A DNA stretch of 64,000 nucleotides from Mya arenaria (GCF_026914265.1 NC_069126.1:78309232-78373231), one strand, 5' to 3'; shown: positions 1-17,722, counted from the first letter of the stretch. Numbers and translations are program-made. The notes: generated by a model not told the origin, from the sequence alone.

Positions 1-14
1 AGTTAAAATCACCC

Positions 15-345
15 TTAAAGCTGCTCTCTTACAGAATTACCATTTTTACAAAAAAAAAAATATTTTGTCTTTGAAAGAGCAATTTGTGATAAAAGATTAC
101 TGACAAAAGATCAGATTTTCATATTTCCGTTAGAAATTAATGTTTTATGGCTTAAACATTTACTAACGGTTTAAGGAAAATGCATAAAACATCAATTTTT
201 GAATTTAAATATTGAAATCTGCGATCTATTTTTTTTTTCAGCAGTCTTATATAACTGGTTTCCATGGATGTTCGCAAAAATTGGCTCGTGTCAAGACAAA
301 ACATAACAAAGTTGTCAAAACGTTCAATCTGTGAGAGTGCAGTTT
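15..345. repeat. MITE family A (TTAA, AAGCTGCACTCTCACAG ends), copy 1
   Basis: Fold-back element of about 330 bp with degraded left terminus (TTAAAGCTGCTCTCTTACAG) and right terminus ATCTGTGAGAGTGCAG. The centre is palindromic (ACTAACGGTTTAAG). Matching copies lie at 18657, 20429 and 39157. TTAA ends suggest a piggyBac-type non-autonomous element. No coding capacity. Confidence 0.75.
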
Positions 346-563
346 TTTTCTGAGAAAGAATCTATTATTTCATTATTCGGAACAGAGCTGATTCCAGTAT
401 TTCACTTATGCTGTCGTTTTATAACATTATTGATTGGTACTATACAACATTGTAAACTGTAAACTACCCATAAAAACGACCATCTGTTTTTTATGATATC
501 CAATGTCGCCATCGACAAAATAAGTCAATATAAAAGTATAAAAATAACACATAATAGTAATAC

Positions 564-4947
<4,384 letters not shown>

Positions 4948-5447
4948 TTTGGTTTGATTATTCCTTTTTTTTCCAAAATGTCCGTCAAATTATTTAAGTA
5001 CACTTTTTAAAAACTCAATCTCAGTGTAGACTGCTACTTCCGCCCTGCATTTAATTACTGTTTTACAGAACATATAACGATACATATTTGCTTATTGTAA
5101 TAACAGTCATGGTTCATTTTCTTCACCGCTTTCTTATTGTTTTTCTTGCAATATGAACCCTTCACTGTTATGAAAGACTACAATATTTTAAACGAAGATA
5201 AGACACATAACGCTCATTAAGTTTCACCCTTTTATTGACAATGAAAAACCCGACGCATTTTCAATAAAAATGTGTTATTGATATCTTCTCTGTCTGATTA
5301 AATGGAAAAGGTTAATTTTCATTTGTTTTAAACTAAACGGAAAATAGTTTTTACATACATACGACCACGCATAACTTTTTTCTGCAAAACATTTAAACGC
5401 ATTCTGTACAATTAAGCAGATGTGATTTAAATAATTGTAACCTTGTG
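4948..5447. other. Upstream flank of tetraspanin A, nothing recognised
   Basis: AT-rich sequence between the tetraspanin A start codon and the first intergenic MITE. It should contain the promoter and 5' UTR, but I see no element I can assign with confidence. Confidence 0.4.
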
Positions 5448-5450
5448 TTA

Positions 5451-5673
5451 TGCACCAGTCAATTGTAACAACGGCCCCCAAGTCCGGAGGTATACCGGGG
5501 ATAGCCGGGGAAATGGGCCGTGTTTTTACCTTCCAGGGGGGGGGGGGGGGTTACCAGCAGTTCGTCCCCGCAAGGCGGAGATTTTGCCCGGGCTTGGCTG
5601 GACCGCAAGTCAAAGTCCCCGCTAATCCCCGGACCTGAGGGGGGGGGGGGCGTGGTTACAATTGATTGGTGCA
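5451..5673. mobile_element. MITE family D (TGCACCAGTCAATTGT ends), copy 1
   Basis: Terminal inverted repeats TGCACCAGTCAATTGTAAC and its complement bound a GC-rich, G-run-rich interior. A 3-bp direct repeat TTA flanks both ends (5448-5450 and 5674-5676). A second copy at 21906 is flanked by TAA. TTA/TAA duplications fit PIF/Harbinger-type insertion. The interior has tracts of about 10-14 G. Confidence 0.8.
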
Positions 5674-5677
5674 TTAC

Positions 5678-6865
5678 AATTACGCGACAGTACAATAATA
5701 ATTACGAATACGCTACAGTATATGATGAAAACGCGACTGTACAATAGTAATAACGAAAGCGCGACTGTACGATGACAAAAACGCGACAGTACAATGATAT
5801 TAATGAAAACGCGACAGTACGATGATAATAAAAAACCGCGACGGTGCAATAATGAAAACGCGAAAGTACGATGATATTAACACGAACGCGACAGTACGAT
5901 GACAACAACGAAAGCGCGACAACACGATGATGAAAACGCGACAGTACGATGATAAAAACGAAAGCGCTACAACACGATGATAAAAACGCGACAGTACGAT
6001 GATGAAAACGCGACAGTTCGATAATGAAAACGCGACTGTACGAGGATAATAACAAAAGTGCGAAAGTACGATGATAAAACGCGACAGTACGAGGGTAATT
6101 ACGAACACGCGACAGTACGATGACAAAAACGCGACAGTACGAGGATAATAACGAACACGCGACAGTACGATGATAAAAACGCGACATTACGATGACAATA
6201 ACGAAAACGCGACAGTATGATGATGTAAACGCGACTGTGCGAGGATTATAACGAACACGCGACAGTACTATGATGAAATCGCGACAGTACGAGGACAACA
6301 ACGAAAGCGCGACAGTACGATAATGAAACGCGATAGAACGATGATAGAACGCTACAGTGCGAGGACAACAACTAACACGCGAAAGTACGATGACAACAAC
6401 GAAAGCGCGACAGTACGAACGGTGATGAAAACGCGACAGTTCGATAAAGAAAACGCGACAGTTCGAGGATAATTACAAAAGTGCGACAGTACAATGATGA
6501 AAACGCGACAGTACGAGGATAATAACGAACACGCGACAGTACGATGATGAAAACGCGACAGTACGATGATGAAATCGCAGCAGTACGAGGATAATAACAA
6601 TAGTACGACAGTACGATGATGAAAACGCAACAGTACGAGGATAGAAACGAACACGCGACAGTACGATGATACTAACGAAAGCGCGACAGTAGGATGATGA
6701 AAACGCGACAGTACGAGGATAATAATGATGATAACGATATACTATCGTGTTTTCACCATCATAATTATTGTCTCGTTTTCATCATCGTAGATTCGTGATT
6801 TCGCGTTTTCATCATCATACTATCGAGTATACGTTGCAGATTAAATCATTCACAGGCGATGGCCC
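5678..6865. repeat. 22-bp minisatellite in fold-back element J, copy 1
   Basis: About 45 imperfect copies of a 22-bp unit containing GCGACAGTACGAT, from 5686 to about 6735. A short inverted section (6740-6825) follows, then the terminus GGCGATGGCCCTAAC. The same unit core and the same terminus occur at 27312-27678. The left end is missing and the array abuts MITE D. Multiple overlapping open frames on the minus strand come from the periodicity. Confidence 0.85.
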
Positions 6866-7556
6866 TAACTGCATTCCATATAAAATGACATGTTCGATTT
6901 AAATTGACATAAAGAAAGAAAAATAACTAACTGCAATAACTGAACGTGAAGAGTATTTCGCAAATTCGCTATCAGCAAGCTACAGCCCATTCGAATCGTA
7001 ACACTATTATAAGCTAGGCATTTTAATTGAGCGATACGGTCAATGACTGATGTAACAACACGCGTATGCATACATTGGCTGCCTTAATTAAAAGGTAAAT
7101 AATATAATAAGTAAAGGTTAGATGACATGAATTAAAATATTAATGATAAGGAATGGGCGAAGAGAGCGTAGCAAACGAACCCTTCTTAATAATTAAGATT
7201 TTATTTCAGGACATCGAACTGACATAGAATACAATCTCATTGGCTGACACATTGTCAACGCAAAATCTGACGCAGTGAGTGTGTATTGGATGAATGGCAG
7301 TAGTTGGACCTTAAAACACCCGCGAACGTTGAAATTCGTCATCACCATGTAGTCGAACAAAATGTCATGCGGATGATAACTGTTTAATTTCGATAGTAAT
7401 TGCCCAATAATAAGACACTTCAAATGTGCAAACTTGTACTTTTTTTATCATTTTACAATTATTCGCGTATATCGTTCAAGAATATATAGACATATACATC
7501 TGTATTTGGTTACACAACATATGAAGTCATAGTCGTATCTTAGTTGCTCAAGGACA
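6866..7556. other. Intergenic, nothing recognised
   Basis: AT-rich sequence between element J and MITE C. No exon with family resemblance, RNA gene or clear repeat was seen. Confidence 0.4.
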
Positions 7557-7892
7557 GCCATTCGGAGCTCCTCGGCCATTTTTTTCGGATGTATGCCGGT
7601 ATATCAGTAGAAGGAGTTCGTAATGTTTTGAATTGTATCATTACTTATATGTAAAGTTTTAGCTTGTATTTATTGATCTAAGTTTAAAATGATTGCCCAG
7701 TGTAGCGTAGTATTGCAAAGTGCAAACATAAATAAGAATCCAAAGAGTTAAGTCATAAATTTTAAGCGCTAAATTAAATAACTACGCGATCTACTTGTAG
7801 CGGACTTAAACATACATATTTTTGAGTATGTAAATCGTCCATATACCTCCGAGGTTGTTTTCTAGAAAAATGGCCGAGGAGTTCCGAATGGC
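7557..7892. mobile_element. MITE family C (CATTCGGAAC/GCTCCTCGGCCATT ends), copy 1
   Basis: Element of 336 bp with inverted ends: GCCATTCGGAGCTCCTCGG on the left and AGGAGTTCCGAATGGC on the right. Inner sequence (GGAGTTCGTA near the left, ATACCTCCGAGGTTGTTTT near the right) matches the copy at 15959. No coding capacity and no clear target duplication. Confidence 0.85.
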
Positions 7893-9177
7893 GATCAGCG
7901 TAATCAAATGACATAATAATTGTACGTAAGTCAATTATTTAAGATGAAAAATTATACCCAAAATAATGTATAACATTGCTCATATTTCAATCACTCCAAT
8001 GCACATTGATTTCATTTATTATCCCAAATAACACAATCATAAATCGAAATGAAAGTACATCGTCAAATCTGTATATACCATGTCATGCGTAGCGGGTAAT
8101 GTTTCGATCAGTCACACAAAGTCATACGAAATACGATTAATTCTACAGATATTGTGTTGTGACATATTCGTACCCCCTTTATAATGCCAACCGTGAGGTT
8201 TCCCCGAGAACATCGAAGCAGCGTGTGGTTTACGATTGAGATTTCTTATTAAACATGGCAAATTATACCAGGGCTGGTATTCAATATTGATCTTAATTGG
8301 ATCTAAGGAAGATTTAGCTAATCGGATTGCGTGATATGAATAACGGACCTATACAGGATATCGAATACCACCCCAGAACACATGCGGAAAAATAAGGATG
8401 AGAAGAAAAAAGAATAAACAAGAGTAATATTATTTTCTTTTTAAAAGCCGAATGATATACTCATAGCCCTCCCTGTTCACCATTCCCCAAACAGTGGTTG
8501 AGTATACTGCACACTTCTATCATTTATTCATGGAATGTGAATATAACAGAAAGGTCAATATGACCATGATCAAATCTTTTAACAAATAATAATGAAAGAG
8601 TATACAAAAGCAAAAACATATTTTAATACAAAACAAAGCATGAACTAATTATGATGTGGACGGACGTACTATGTTTAACATAATTAGTGTTAAAACTGTC
8701 TTAAATAATATGATAATAAATGCCAATCACTGGAGCAGTTGTTGTTTTTTTTTGCATTTGTACAGGGGCGCCATATAGGGGTCGTCACTCCGACCCTTTT
8801 CAAGAAACGAAACTTTTTGATTTCAACATTGCTATTTTAGTCTGACGTGACGCATTATGCTGTAATATATTCCTTTTTTCTTCCGATATTGACGTACAAT
8901 TTGTTATTAAAGTTTAAGTTAGTATTAATACAAAGATTTGTAAACTTAGATAAGGGATGGTCTCAGAATGATTGTGTATCTAAACAACATAGTGTTGTTT
9001 TTATTTCAAATTAATTTGGAATTACGTGTGTTTAATGCATAGCGTTACTGTGTAAAGAAAGGGCTGATAAGCCTACGACCCAAGTCCTACATTTATTACA
9101 AAACAGTTTTGAAAAATGTGTGGTACGTATATGAAATTATCAGGACAACGTTATAACAAAATAACTACAGTTATCCC
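7893..9177. other. Intergenic, nothing recognised
   Basis: About 1.3 kb of AT-rich sequence downstream of tetraspanin B. No gene or repeat structure I can support. Confidence 0.4.
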
Positions 9178-9335
9178 GCTGTCTCGAACCCGCTTGGCTC
9201 GATTTCCTGAATGTTAAGGACCGATTTTTGTCTTCTAAATGTAAGCATTACCTGGTACCGCTTGGCTCGAATTTCTCGAGGCTCGATGTATTTTCGCCGG
9301 TTTCTGGGAGTTCGAGCCAACAGGTTTCAAGTGTA
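9178..9335. repeat. Possible dispersed repeat with GCTTGGCTCGA motifs
   Basis: Two GCTTGGCTCGA motifs and an inverted GAGCCAACAGG lie within about 150 bp. It looks like a worn dispersed element; the class is not determined. Confidence 0.3.
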
Positions 9336-9709
9336 TGTACATTTTCAACCAGCAAAACAAAAGAAATGATAACGGAAAGACCTAATCGTCATCTGGAATA
9401 CGTGTCCGGTGTATTTAACATATTAGTATTCCATTTAATTGAAAACATATCATAATAACGTTATATCGAACTGTGTCAAACTATAGAAAGCAAGGTTGTA
9501 AACGTGGTGGACGCTCGCGTTGTATGAAAATTATACTCTAAATAAGAAAAGCTAATGATTCTTTCATGAGTAAAGAATTTTACGAGTGAACTGTTATGTA
9601 TTAACTTCACCACAGCATAAGATAATTTTCTGTCTATATTGATAACGACCTTTCATTGAGAATAACTCTGACAAGTAAGGATAATGTAGTGAAGAAGGTT
9701 ATCTCCCTT

Positions 9710-11590
9710 TTAGACAAGGCCACCAGTTATTCCACGGTCTTTGAAGATCAGCATTGCAAAAATGATCAGTGCAATCTGAAATTAAATACATAAATTGCAT
9801 GCTACTAAACACATTAAAGGCGCAGACTATAGTTGATGCAAACGTATATATTTTGAATTTTCATGAAGTATATTGTTAGACATTTTTGACTTTTTTAAAT
9901 TAATAATCAAAACCAAAAAGCATATGGTTTATGTAGAGATATAGATATAGACGATATTATGGCGCTTTTTTAACTGGGAAATTTGTGGCCACGTAGCTAT
10001 TAATTGAAAACATATTTAAAGGCTAAAAATAATTTATCTGTACACAAGTCATGGTTTTATTGGTTTTGATCATTCAAATCAAAGGAGTAAAAAGAAACAA
10101 TCCATTAAAAATTAAAACAAAATATATTTTTGCATCAACCTACATTGTGAGCCTTTAAAATTCAGTAACAGTTAAACTATTAAATGGAACAGATCGCAAG
10201 ATTAATGAAAAGGAATTCGAAAAAATAAAGCCAAGCCTTACCTGACAAGCGAAAAATATGCCAATCACGGTCAGAAATCCCACATTGTTGTCTGTGATGA
10301 CCTTCTTGAAAATTGCCTCCGTGCAACCCTTTGTGAAAGTATGACAATTTCCATTATGTTTTACATTGGTATGTACAAAATAGTCACGTATACATGTATA
10401 GTACTGTTTTAGTAAAATCATAACATTTGTTAAATATCAATATGACCGTGAAATGACATGGCAACTAACTCTTAACTTCATTGAAGCAACAAATGAATCA
10501 TTTTAACTAGTCTCGTATAGCAAATGTACTAAAAAAAACATTATAATTGTAAGCTTATGAAGATAATATTTAAGGTGTTAACCACATCAATAGAGACATC
10601 AGCGGCCTTTGACATTCATCCGTTTTAATAATCATAGGTCGACAATTGATTACAGTATAAGTGATTTAAGCTTTTAACCAAACCTAACCTTTTCAGCATT
10701 AGAGTTTGCACTTATTTCAGCAATCGTGTCAAAAGCCGCGTTGTCTGTGTCTCCAGCGCAGTCATCGATGCCAGCACCGTCTCCAGGTAGAGCCTTGCAA
10801 CACGCAACGGGAGTAAGCAGAACGAAGCTCTGCCCAGTAGCGTCATTCACTTTCCATGTACCCTTGTTTTCGAAATCTTTGTAGCTACGGCCTCCGCAGC
10901 AATCGTACTATAACATGTAATGTTGGTTTGTCATATTGTTTGTCAAAATTTATAATTTCAATTATATAATTAACGACAAAGCAATATAGCACGACCAAAA
11001 TTTATAAAGCATGCATAGAATGTCATGCTCCTTTTCAAGTTAACCAAAGTTGGAAATTTGAATATACAAATCGCATTACTTTGTACTAGGTAAACCAGAT
11101 GGCTTAAATAAATTAAAACGGAATAACTCACATGGCCAAATTACAGGTACTGTTTAACTTAAACTGGTTCGCGTAATATTTGGAGTGATCTAATTGTTCA
11201 GATGTCTGCCTCTCTCTGAAAAGGCTCATTCGAAGCTCACCAGGAGCGTTCAATAAACTTACATATTGCATGGCCCAGTTCCAGCCAACAGATGTTGTGG
11301 TTTTGCTTTTGAGGCCCTCGTATTTGTCAAACGTCTTGTCGAGGCCCTTGTTGAGGTTATCCTTTAGCTGAAGTATTTTAATGGAAACAAGTGAGGCATT
11401 TGCCTATTTGTCCTATTAAAATTATGCGATCCTATAGAGCGTCTATAAACGAAACTTCGCTCGTATAAATCCTGGGCAAAAATCGTCATCTTTGCGATAT
11501 CGAATTTGATTACATTCATGATAATTATTGTAATGTGTAATACAAGAATAAACGTGTTTTCATCAACATCATCAGATAATGGTGATGTTA

Positions 11591-11637
<47 letters not shown>

Positions 11638-11650
11638 ATGATGATGGTGG

Positions 11651-11724
<74 letters not shown>

Positions 11725-14700
11725 TTGATGATGTTGATGATAATTGAAAGCTGCATATGCAAGGTGTCCAACGTGTTTTGTGTTTTCCGAATTTTAAGTG
11801 AGGGAAATGTGTGATGCGGATTGAAATGGCGGTGATCGAAAGGATTTTTGTGTGTAAGAAAGATAATGTTACCTGGTAAGTAAGTTATATCACTTTTCTC
11901 GCAATAAAAATACGCCTACCTGGAGGCCAAACGTGTACGCATCTATCAGTTTATTACCCTATCTTTCTAGAGGCCTTAACAAAAAGTTATTAAATATATA
12001 AGCTAAACGATTGCTTGTTTACAAAGTGAAAATAGAAAATTGCGTGACTTAAAACTCTGTTTTTAGTCAAAGTGTACCATTCTTGTACCTATTTTAGCTA
12101 TATTTCCATTGATTTTTTGCATCCTTTTTCTTTTCGACTCAAATTAACTGTAGGTTAAAGGAAGCATTCTTACCAGACCAGGAGCAGCATACACAAGGAT
12201 GACCAAAATGACCTGGGCCAACAGGAGCACAATAAGAACGATGGCATACTGAAAAGTAAAAGCTCATGTGTAAAAGGGCTATATTCAATAAAATGGGGGA
12301 TACACATTTCCATCTGTTGGTAAGATCACTTAGCAAATCTCTAGCAATGTTCCTGTGATATTTAGAAGTTAGATACAGCAAAAGAAGCTTCCTCATTGTA
12401 CTTGGGTTCATTATATACCAGTCCAATCAGTACCTATCGCGTGAGGTACAATCTTAACCGCTGTGTATAACTATCAGTCCAATCAGTACCTATCGCGTGA
12501 GGTACAATCTTAACCGCTGTGTATAACTATCAGACCAATCAGTACCTATCGCGTGAGGTACAATCTTAACCGCTGTGTATAACTATCAGACCAATCAGTA
12601 CCTATCGCGTGAGGTACAATCTTAACCGCTGTGTATAACTATCAGACCAATCAGTACCTATCGCGTGAGGTACAATATTACCCGCTGTGTATAACTATCA
12701 GTCCAATCAGTACCTATCGCGTGAGGTACAATCTTAACCGCTGTGTATAACTATCAGACCAATCAGTACCTATCATGTGAGGTACAATCTTAACCGCTGT
12801 GTATAACTATCAGTCCAATCAGTCCCTATTATGTGAGGTACAATCTTAACCGCTGTGTATTACTATCAGACCAATCAGTACCTATCGCGTGAGGTACAAT
12901 CTTAACCGCTGTGTATTACTATCAGACCAATCAGTACCTATCGCGTGAGGTACAATCTTAACCGCTGTGTATAACTATCAGACCAATCAGTACCTATCGC
13001 GTGAGGTACAATCTTAACCGCTGTGTATTACTATCAGACCAATCAGTACCTATCGCGTGAGGTACAATCTTAACCGCTGTGTATTACTATCAGACCAATC
13101 AGTACCTATCGTGTGAGGTACAATCTTAACCGCTGTGTATAACTATCAGACCAATCAGTACCTATCGTGTGAGGTACAATCTTAACCGCTGTGTATAACT
13201 ATCAGACCAATCAGTACCTATCGCGTGAGGTACAATCTTAACCGCTATGTATTACTATCAGACCAATCAGTACCTATCGTGTGAAGTACAATATTACCCG
13301 CTTTGTATAACTATCAGACCAATCAGTAGCTATCGCGTGAGGTACAATCTTAACCGCTGTGTATAACTATCAGACCAATCAGTACCTATCGTGTGAGGTA
13401 CAATCTTAACCGCTGTGTATTACTATCAGACCAATCAGTACCTATCGCGTGAGGTACAATCTTAAACGCTGTGTATAACTATCAGACCAATCAGTACCTA
13501 TCGTGTGAGGTACAATCTTAACCGCTGTGTATAACTATCAGACCAATCAGTAGCTATCGCGTGAGGTACAATATTACCCGCTGTGTATAACTATCAGACC
13601 AATCAGTACCTATCGCGTGAGGTACAATATTACCCGCTGTGTATAACTATCAGACCAATCAGTACCTATCGCGTGAGGTACAATCTTAACCGCTGTGTAT
13701 TACTATCAGACCAATCAGTACCTATCATGTGAGGTACAATTTTAACCGCTGTGTATAACTATCAGACCAATCAGTACCTATCGCGTGAGGTACAATCTTA
13801 ACCGCTGTGTATAACTATCAGACCAATCAGTACCTATCGCGTGAGGTACAATCTTAACCGCTGTGTATAACTATCAGACCAATCAGTACCTATCATGCGA
13901 GGTACAATATTACCCGCTGTGTATTACTATCAGACCAATCAGTACCTATCGCGTGAGGTACAATATTACCATCTGTGTATTACTATCAGACCAATCAGTA
14001 CCTATCGCGTGAGGTACAATCTTAACCGCTGTGTATAACTATCAGACCAATCAGTACCTATCGCGTGAGGTACAATCTTAACCGCTGTGTATAACTATCA
14101 GACCAATCAGTACCTATCATGTGAGGTACAATCTTAACCGCTGTGTATAACTATCAGACCAATCAGTACCTATCGCGTGAGGTACAATCTTAACCGCTGT
14201 GTATAACTACCAGTCCAATCAGTAACTATCAAGTGACGTACAATCTTAACCGCTGTGTATAGCTATCAGACCAATCAGTACCTATCGCGTGAGGTACAAT
14301 ATTACCCGCTGTGTATTACTATCAGACCAATCAGTACCTATCGCGTGAGGTACAATCTTAACCGCTGTGTATAACTATCAGACCAATCAGTACCTATCAT
14401 GTGAGGTACAATCTTAACCGCTGTGTATAACTATCAGACCAATCAGTACCTATCGCGTGAGGTACAATATTACCCGCTGTGTATAACTATCAGACCAATC
14501 AGTACCTATCGCGTGAGGTACAATCTTAACCGCTGTGTATAACTATCAGACCAATCAGTACCTATCGCGTGAGGTACAATATTACCCGCTGTGTATAACT
14601 ATCAGACCAATCAGTACCTATCGCGTGAGGTACAATCTTAACCGCTATGTATAACTATCAGACCAATCAGTACCTATCATGTGAGGTACAATCTTAACCG

Positions 14701-17700
14701 CTGTGTATTACTATCAGACCAATCAGTACCTATCGCGTGAGGTACAATATTACCCGCTGTGTATAACTATCAGACCAATCAGTACCTATCGCGTGAGGTA
14801 CAATATTACCCGCTGTGTATAACTATCAGACCAATCAGTACCTATCGCGTGAGGTACAATATTACCCGCTGTGTATAACTATCAGACCAATCAGTACCTA
14901 TCGCGTGAGGTACAATCTTAACCGCTGTGTATAACTATCAGACCAATCAGTACCTATCGCGTGAGGTACAATCTTAACCGCTGTGTATAACTATCAGTCC
15001 AATCAGTACCTATCGCGTGAGGTACAATATTACCCGCTGTGTATAACTATCAGACCAATCAGTACCTATCGCGTGAGGTACAATATTACCCGCTGTGTAT
15101 AACTATCAGACCAATCAGTACCTATCGCGTGAGGTACAATATTACCCGCTGTGTATTACTATCAGTCCAATCAGTACCTATCATGTGAGGTACAATCATA
15201 ACCGCTGTGTATAACTATCAGTCCAATCAGTCCCTATCGTGAGGTACAATCTTAACCGCTGTGTATAACTATCAGACCAATCAGTACCTATCATGTGAGG
15301 TACAATCTTAACCGCTGTGTATAACTATCAGACCAATCAGTACCTATCGTGTGGTACGATCTTAACCGCTGTGTATTACTATCAGACCAATCAGTACCTA
15401 TCGTGTGAGGTACAATCTTAACAGCTGTACCCTTACTTCGAATACTAGCTCTTATGAAAACACTTTAAACGAGGGATGTTCGTTAGGTTCGTGGACACAA
15501 GACTTTGTGTGTTTTATTTAATTGATTTAAGTTGATCTATCGTTTCAAGGAGTAACCTTCTTCAGAAGTATTTAAAAAAATAAAATAATGTAGGTATGTC
15601 CATATCATAGTCAAGCTCACGCTGATAAAAAAACCTTAAGGTATGGATCACGGAGCATCCAAATGTTTGAGGTGCTACAATATTTTAATCAAAGTTTGCT
15701 CGTATATGTCAAACTCCCTGATCAATAATATAACATGCAAACTACGGGGCCAAGCTCATTAGTCACAACTACACGAAGCATACGGCCTTAAATTAATACC
15801 TAAAATACACTACAAAGATAGATACACACTATACACAACAACAAGCAGAGACCACACATGCAAATACGTATATTTATTATTTATTTTATTTACAAATCTT
15901 GGGATTACCGCTTTTGAACGGTCAGCATTCAGGAGATCACTGGAGAAGGTATATACAACCATTCGGAACTCCTCGGCCATTTTCCATCGAAAACAACCTC
16001 GGATGTTTGCTGGTCCATCAGTTGAAGAAGTTCGTATTTTTTTAATAGTATTAATTATCTGTAGAGCGTTGTATATCCCAGTTTAAATTGATTGCCAGTG
16101 AAGTGTTTGTTGCATAAGCAATTAAGATTCCCAAGAGTGAAGTCATTACATTTAGCTGCTAAATTGAAATTACGACGCGTACTACTAGCATTGAAGTTAA
16201 ATGTAAAGATTTCTAACATTGTAAAATGTCCATATACATCCGGGGTTGTTTTCGATAGCAATGGCCGAGGAGTTCCGAATAATGTACAACCTCACAATAC
16301 ATACCACAAGAGCCAGAGTGCTGATGTTACAACACGCGCTGCAACATCCAACAAAGGAGAAAGCAAGGAGAGCAACGCCGACCACGATCATAACAACTGT
16401 CAGGTCAGACAGCATAGCACCAATATCGAACGCTTCCGTGTTGAAATCGCTGTCGCCTGAAACACATATTTACAAAATAAATATATTTCATGCACGAGGT
16501 CTTAATCAACGGTACACCTTCCTTTACCAATACACACGCCATGTGGAATAGTTTAAACGACCATGTTTTGTTTCAGTATAAGAATGATAATGCTATTGAC
16601 AGCAATATGTCGTTTTGCGGCGACTCGAACCAGCGGCGCCCTAGCATTATGCCCAACAGTCAGGAGCACTCTCAACTAAGATTTTTTTCTTCAATATAAA
16701 GCAGCAAGATCTACAAATCAATTTTCCACACAGTACGTGAGTTTGTCGTGGTACAGGATGGAGCGAAGAACGAAATCGAGAAAAGGATCCGATGTATTCG
16801 ACGTGCTGCTGTTGATACGATATAAATTGGTGACCCAATATAGAATAAATTTGGGGTCATCGCGTGACCAGTCCTGGACCAATGGCGTTGTGTCATTTAT
16901 GTTGGAGGCGTGATATAGATACATAATCAGTTTGCTGTAATGCTATTAGTGTGTTGTAACTACAGTCTCTTATAATTCTAACTTTGACTGGCAATACCTT
17001 TTATTGTTATGTTATCATGAAATATATATATTCTTGTTTTGATGAGAATATAATTAACTTAAAACCCTATGAATAAAAACTTCACACGGCTGTATGTGAT
17101 ACATTTATTAAGTCATATAAAATGTGAACTTACTGTACACGTTTTTGGCAGCATTCTCGATTGACTCCAACGTCTCTTTAATATAAGGTCGTACAATTTC
17201 ATTTCCGAACTTTAGGATGAATCCAAAAACAATTAGAAGAAGCGATACAATCTGAAATCATTAAGACAGTATGCATAGTAACTATTGTAGATATAAATTA
17301 AGTTGAATATGGGAAATTGTCTTTTGGTTTATATAGCAATGCAATTTCGTATTGTCGTTCTGTCGAGTAAGAACATGCCGTTTTGGCGCACTAATTTGTC
17401 GTTTGCAAAATTGAAAATATTCCAAAATGTTAATCTAAGGTGCGAATGCGATACCTGTATACCGCAAACACACAATTCCCACAATCTTCAGCGCTTAAAT
17501 GGTAATCAAGATGTAAAGAATTTGCTATGTACGGCGAATGAAATGTTATCTTAATTCTAATGTTTTAAAAAGGTTGCATATGTTCGTAATCATATTGTTT
17601 ATCTGCTACTTTAGTATATATAATATTATTAAAACACCTTAAAAGGGAAGCCGTTCACTTACGATAAGGATGATGTTCAGGACAACCAGCACTATCCGTC

Positions 17701-17722
17701 CAGCGATAGTTAGAACTCCCAT
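9710..17722 (-). CDS. Tetraspanin B, complete, 8 exons, 293 aa
   Basis: Complete tetraspanin on the minus strand. Exons: 17722-17663, 17251-17134, 16456-16305, 12248-12174, 11367-11263, 10907-10689, 10328-10242 and 9775-9710 (stop TAA). Together they make 294 codons with no phase conflict. The start is MGVLTIAGRIVLVVLNIILI. TM1 covers about 8-34, TM2 about 70-95 followed by GCCSACCN, TM3 about 111-132 and TM4 about 256-283. The large loop has six cysteines: CCG at 173-175, CC at 206-207, C220 and GC at 244-245. This is the standard six-cysteine tetraspanin pattern. The short cytoplasmic tail ends IFKDRGITGGLV. Intron 3 (16304-12249) holds a 3-kb 56-bp satellite and a MITE whose end lies about 15-20 bp from the exon 3 splice donor. 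Intron 4 holds a (GAT)n tract. The gene is head-to-head with tetraspanin C across about 5.2 kb. I see no convincing close polyadenylation signal. Confidence 0.95.
11590..11737. repeat. (GAT)n microsatellite in tetraspanin B intron 4
   Basis: About 145 bp of GAT/ATG trinucleotide repeats with a short interruption near 11640. Asp, Met and Ile/Ser homopolymer frames through it are artefacts. Confidence 0.95.
12421..15424. repeat. 56-bp satellite array, about 53 copies, in tetraspanin B intron 3
   Basis: Tandem 56-bp units, mostly 90% or more identical. Each contains the inverted pair GTACCT / AGGTAC around ATCGCGTG, able to form a small hairpin. Two main variants alternate irregularly: AATCTTAACCGC and AATATTACCCGC. 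Further variants are ATCATGTG and ATCGTGTG. Edges are sharp: the left flank is TTATATACCAGT and the right edge is in AACAGCTGTACCC. Confidence 0.97.
15425..15958. other. Tetraspanin B intron 3, nothing recognised
   Basis: About 530 bp between the satellite and MITE C. AT-rich, possibly containing an old dispersed repeat end near 15860-15950, but I cannot classify it. Confidence 0.35.
15960..16284. mobile_element. MITE family C, copy 2, beside a splice donor
   Basis: Inverted ends CATTCGGAACTCCTCGG and GAGGAGTTCCGAAT match the copy at 7557. TACAAC occurs on both flanks (15954-15959 and 16285-16290), a plausible 6-bp target duplication. The right end is about 15 bp inside intron 3, next to the exon 3 donor (exon ends 16305). 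Confidence 0.85.
16810..16918. repeat. Repeat family E, partial copy
   Basis: Contains GGTGACCCAATATAG, GTGACCAGTCCTGGACCAAT and GGAGGCGTGATATA, shared with 21330-21817, 43905-44215 and 62745-62962. Lies in intron 2 of tetraspanin B. Confidence 0.65.

Noticed and set aside
5702-6654. Long minus-strand open frames with SRVFVIV-type repeats
   Set aside because: Two frames stay open over the same 22-bp minisatellite; no splice sites or family resemblance.
11364-11814. Overlapping Asp/Met/Ile-rich open frames on both strands
   Set aside because: They come from the (GAT)n microsatellite and overlap tetraspanin B intron 4 and exon 5.
12421-15424. CRISPR array
   Set aside because: The 56-bp units are contiguous, with no unique spacers, and the locus is eukaryotic.
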